DNA of 5,954 nt from Leptolyngbya sp. SIO4C5 (GTDB lineage: Bacteria > Cyanobacteriota > Cyanobacteriia > Phormidesmidales > Phormidesmidaceae). Position 1 is the stretch's first letter; every line of letters begins with the position of its first letter. The notes under the pieces are model-generated. The model was given only the letters and a program-made list of their open reading frames with translations. It searched no databases and was not told where the DNA came from. The position numbers were made by a program, and so were the translations under genes. The DNA lies in contig JAAHIC010000309.1 of assembly GCA_010671965.1 (NCBI GenBank), forward strand, positions 1-5,954, written 5' to 3'. Positions 5,501 to 5,954 of this stretch are shown piece by piece.

Positions 5501-5954
5501 ATTTGGTAATGGCAAACGGATGATTCTAGAGGGCTTCAGCAATCTGAATGCTTTTCAAGCAAGTAATTTCGAGTTTGTTGAAGTACTGCCAGAACCAGTT
5601 GTGTTGGCTAATCAGAGGGTCAGCGACGGCGGTAATAATCCTGTAATCCCGCCTGAGCCGGTGACGCCGCCTGTAGATAACGGTGGCAGCGACCCTGATC
5701 CGGTAACGCCTCCTGTAGATAATGGGGCTGATCCTGACCCAGTAACACCGCCTGTAGATAATAGCAACCCCGATCCGATCACGCCGCCTATAGATAATGA
5801 GGGGGGCAGCGACCCTGACCCAGTGACACCGCCCGTAGATAACGGCAATCCCGATCCAGTGACGCCGCCCGTAGATAACGGCAATCCCGATCCGATCACG
5901 CCGCCTATAGATAATGAGGGGGACAGCGACCCTGACCCAGTGACGCCGCCTGTA
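2565..5954 (+). CDS. G8-domain / CEMIP-like beta-helix protein with RTX repeats (3' end outside window)
   Basis: The frame is open for 1130 codons to the window edge with no stop. Residues 1-40 are polar with no signal peptide. A G8 domain spans about 42-160: SGSWFDPTTWKNGVIPG, a VLIPAGVDVTYDG strand, and SIGT at 114-117. Residues about 260-660 look like a right-handed parallel beta-helix and include RGHVMFMH (293-300) and RYSLHFHRTG (332-341), which resemble the conserved blocks of animal CEMIP and TMEM2. RTX-type GGxGxD repeats occur at 705-795 and 859-920, separated by a repeat-free insert. A beta-roll cap with DVIRI (946-950) and FEF (1002-1004) follows. From 1031 an acidic proline-rich tandem repeat continues to the edge. 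In the known families, G8 proteins bind or process polysaccharide, and RTX repeats fold on calcium outside the cell after type I secretion. I infer a secreted or surface protein acting on a glycan. Enzyme activity is unproven, and the C-terminal secretion signal would lie outside. Start: ATG 2565, with a second ATG at 2571. Confidence 0.88.
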   Translation, partial: MNMNHTSHSAPDSQTATLKGNEHAQFMSTMDSLDVTHEAVQSGSWFDPTTWKNGVIPGNDAQVLIPAGVDVTYDGVADTRLFSVYVKGGLNFATDVDTRMVVDTLATAHSSTFSIGTDGNPIQADRKTEIIIRGDGTPADQRSWDAGQFTKGIITHGKVEIFGAEKATFLTLAADAQAGDTSLLLQETPQGWQVGDKLVLGGTAYNANGSDANNTRFQDEELTITRIEGNRIFFTNDDTGSNALRFDHARPTGSNFNQNELNLYVANRSRNIEIAGELGEQTMATNGGDVHQRGHVMFMHNPDVKVHYAAFNDLGRSDKLQLANSSNNVRGRYSLHFHRTGAEDITSTPAEAIGVAVKGSPGWGIAHHQSHLNIENSTVFETVGSGIAAEAGDEIGLWRNNIVIKTMGDGVNISADGINAKGVPLSAPNFVDYRGNLAKDRVSEFDFGFAGEAYWLQGGLQVQMQDNIAVSSVNGVNLFSENWLLSNKDAHTIAIRNLAVRQADGTLTEPPIMQALLDAGYSPDDRVPVGILPPKQLSGLEVYNANIGLVSWFVQRNDNGQGSFDLTLTGQPGANISHDVQGQIQDLTVWGVTNQGLALQNSTQLDFKDVLLIGDPANPLAYESGGIGHAKGVGITSDYLSSQNTFENFRIAGFANGVSLPIDPASPQNVPSNPSDTLEVAGGLLKNGQFSEVDNPLFPATVIRGGAGNDRIIIDVEDATATNVEVIYGGAGNDILGGGPGNDVLIGGPGDDVFGTEEESGVNVYIGGAGNDTFYVDGDNNWSSTFRGGEGFDQIINISYWVGFENFNARESGIEYFVSYLDASDLRLRDFVGSDNTNIYDFRGMAFSQIGTMRQVVDGQGGDDIIYGAENANGEEIRGDAGNDFLSGEGGDDFLLGGIGADVLRAGAGRDRLSGGSGDRATDVYEFDQRSETAIITAENFELNHDVIRIALPDVKSLADVKAIARSIQFEGRNAVELGFGNGKRMILEGFSNLNAFQASNFEFVEVLPEPVVLANQRVSDGGNNPVIPPEPVTPPVDNGGSDPDPVTPPVDNGADPDPVTPPVDNSNPDPITPPIDNEGGSDPDPVTPPVDNGNPDPVTPPVDNGNPDPITPPIDNEGDSDPDPVTPPV
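4677..4949 (+). repeat. RTX calcium-binding repeat block 1
   Basis: Within the large gene, GGAGND-type turns begin at residues 705, 729, 767 and 788, with the densest run YGGAGNDILGGGPGND followed by GGPGDD. The Asp/Asn-Gly spacing is that of the nine-residue RTX motif whose parallel beta-roll binds calcium. Several units are interrupted by non-repeat inserts, so only part of the block can form a regular roll. Confidence 0.85.
5139..5327 (+). repeat. RTX calcium-binding repeat block 2
   Basis: This second block starts at residue 859 with GQGGDDIIYG and continues through GDAGNDFLSGEGGDDFLLGG, GIGADVL and GAGRDRLSGG. It is more regular than the first block. Some of the later units carry R or A at calcium-ligand positions (GAGRD, GIGAD), so those sites may be weak. 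The sequence then runs into the non-repetitive cap. Confidence 0.85.
5655..5954 (+). repeat. Proline-rich tandem repeat (12-15 residue units)
   Basis: Eight in-frame units of the type PDPVTPPVDNGN run to the window edge, starting at 5655, 5694, 5733, 5769, 5814, 5850, 5886 and 5931; the last is cut. Unit lengths vary (12, 13 or 15 residues) by changes at the D/G/S-rich end. Two units read PDPITPPIDNEG and differ at one base over 45. A 117-bp higher-order period joins them: 5886-5954 matches 5769-5837 with three mismatches. There is no Lys or Arg in the repeat region, so it is acidic and extended, suited to a stalk or linker. An antisense open frame here is a by-product of the repeat. Confidence 0.95.

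Noticed and set aside
5612..5899. Minus-strand repetitive frame (TGSGLPLSTGGV-like) over the proline-rich region
   Set aside because: It is the antisense shadow of the plus-strand repeat; in-frame tandem repeats without stops stay open on the other strand.

Overview
The window looks like cyanobacterial chromosome. The palindrome GCGATCGC (HIP1), which is strongly over-represented in many cyanobacteria, occurs ten times in under 6 kb. The first two genes also resemble protein types common in cyanobacteria. I cannot name the genus from the sequence alone.

Layout. (1) Positions 110-934 (+) encode an atypical short-chain dehydrogenase/reductase-like NAD(P)-binding protein. (2) Positions 982-1803 (-) encode a stand-alone RecB/Cas4-like PD-(D/E)XK nuclease with the cysteines of an iron-sulfur cluster. 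It converges on gene 1 across a 47-bp gap with no obvious terminator. (3) About 760 bp (1804-2564) follow without a convincing gene. This stretch is more AT-rich, contains one doubtful 62-codon frame, two inverted repeats and, at its right end, an unusual hairpin between a Shine-Dalgarno sequence and a start codon. (4) From 2565 to the window edge (5954) there is one uninterrupted reading frame of 1130 codons with no stop, so its 3' end lies outside. It encodes a large extracellular-type protein: a G8 domain, a parallel beta-helix region resembling the animal CEMIP/TMEM2 hyaluronan-processing proteins, two blocks of RTX-type calcium-binding repeats with a beta-roll cap, then an acidic proline-rich tandem repeat still running at the edge.

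How the parts fit. The first two genes look like unrelated housekeeping or accessory functions. They share no operon with each other or with the large gene. The large gene has its own leader and ribosome-binding site. It has no N-terminal signal peptide but carries RTX repeats, which is what type I (ABC transporter) secretion substrates look like. The likely picture is a secreted or surface-attached, calcium-folded polysaccharide-binding or polysaccharide-processing protein with a proline-rich stalk. That function is inference from domain resemblance. No transporter gene is visible here.

No tRNA, rRNA, CRISPR array, insertion sequence or phage gene was recognised.
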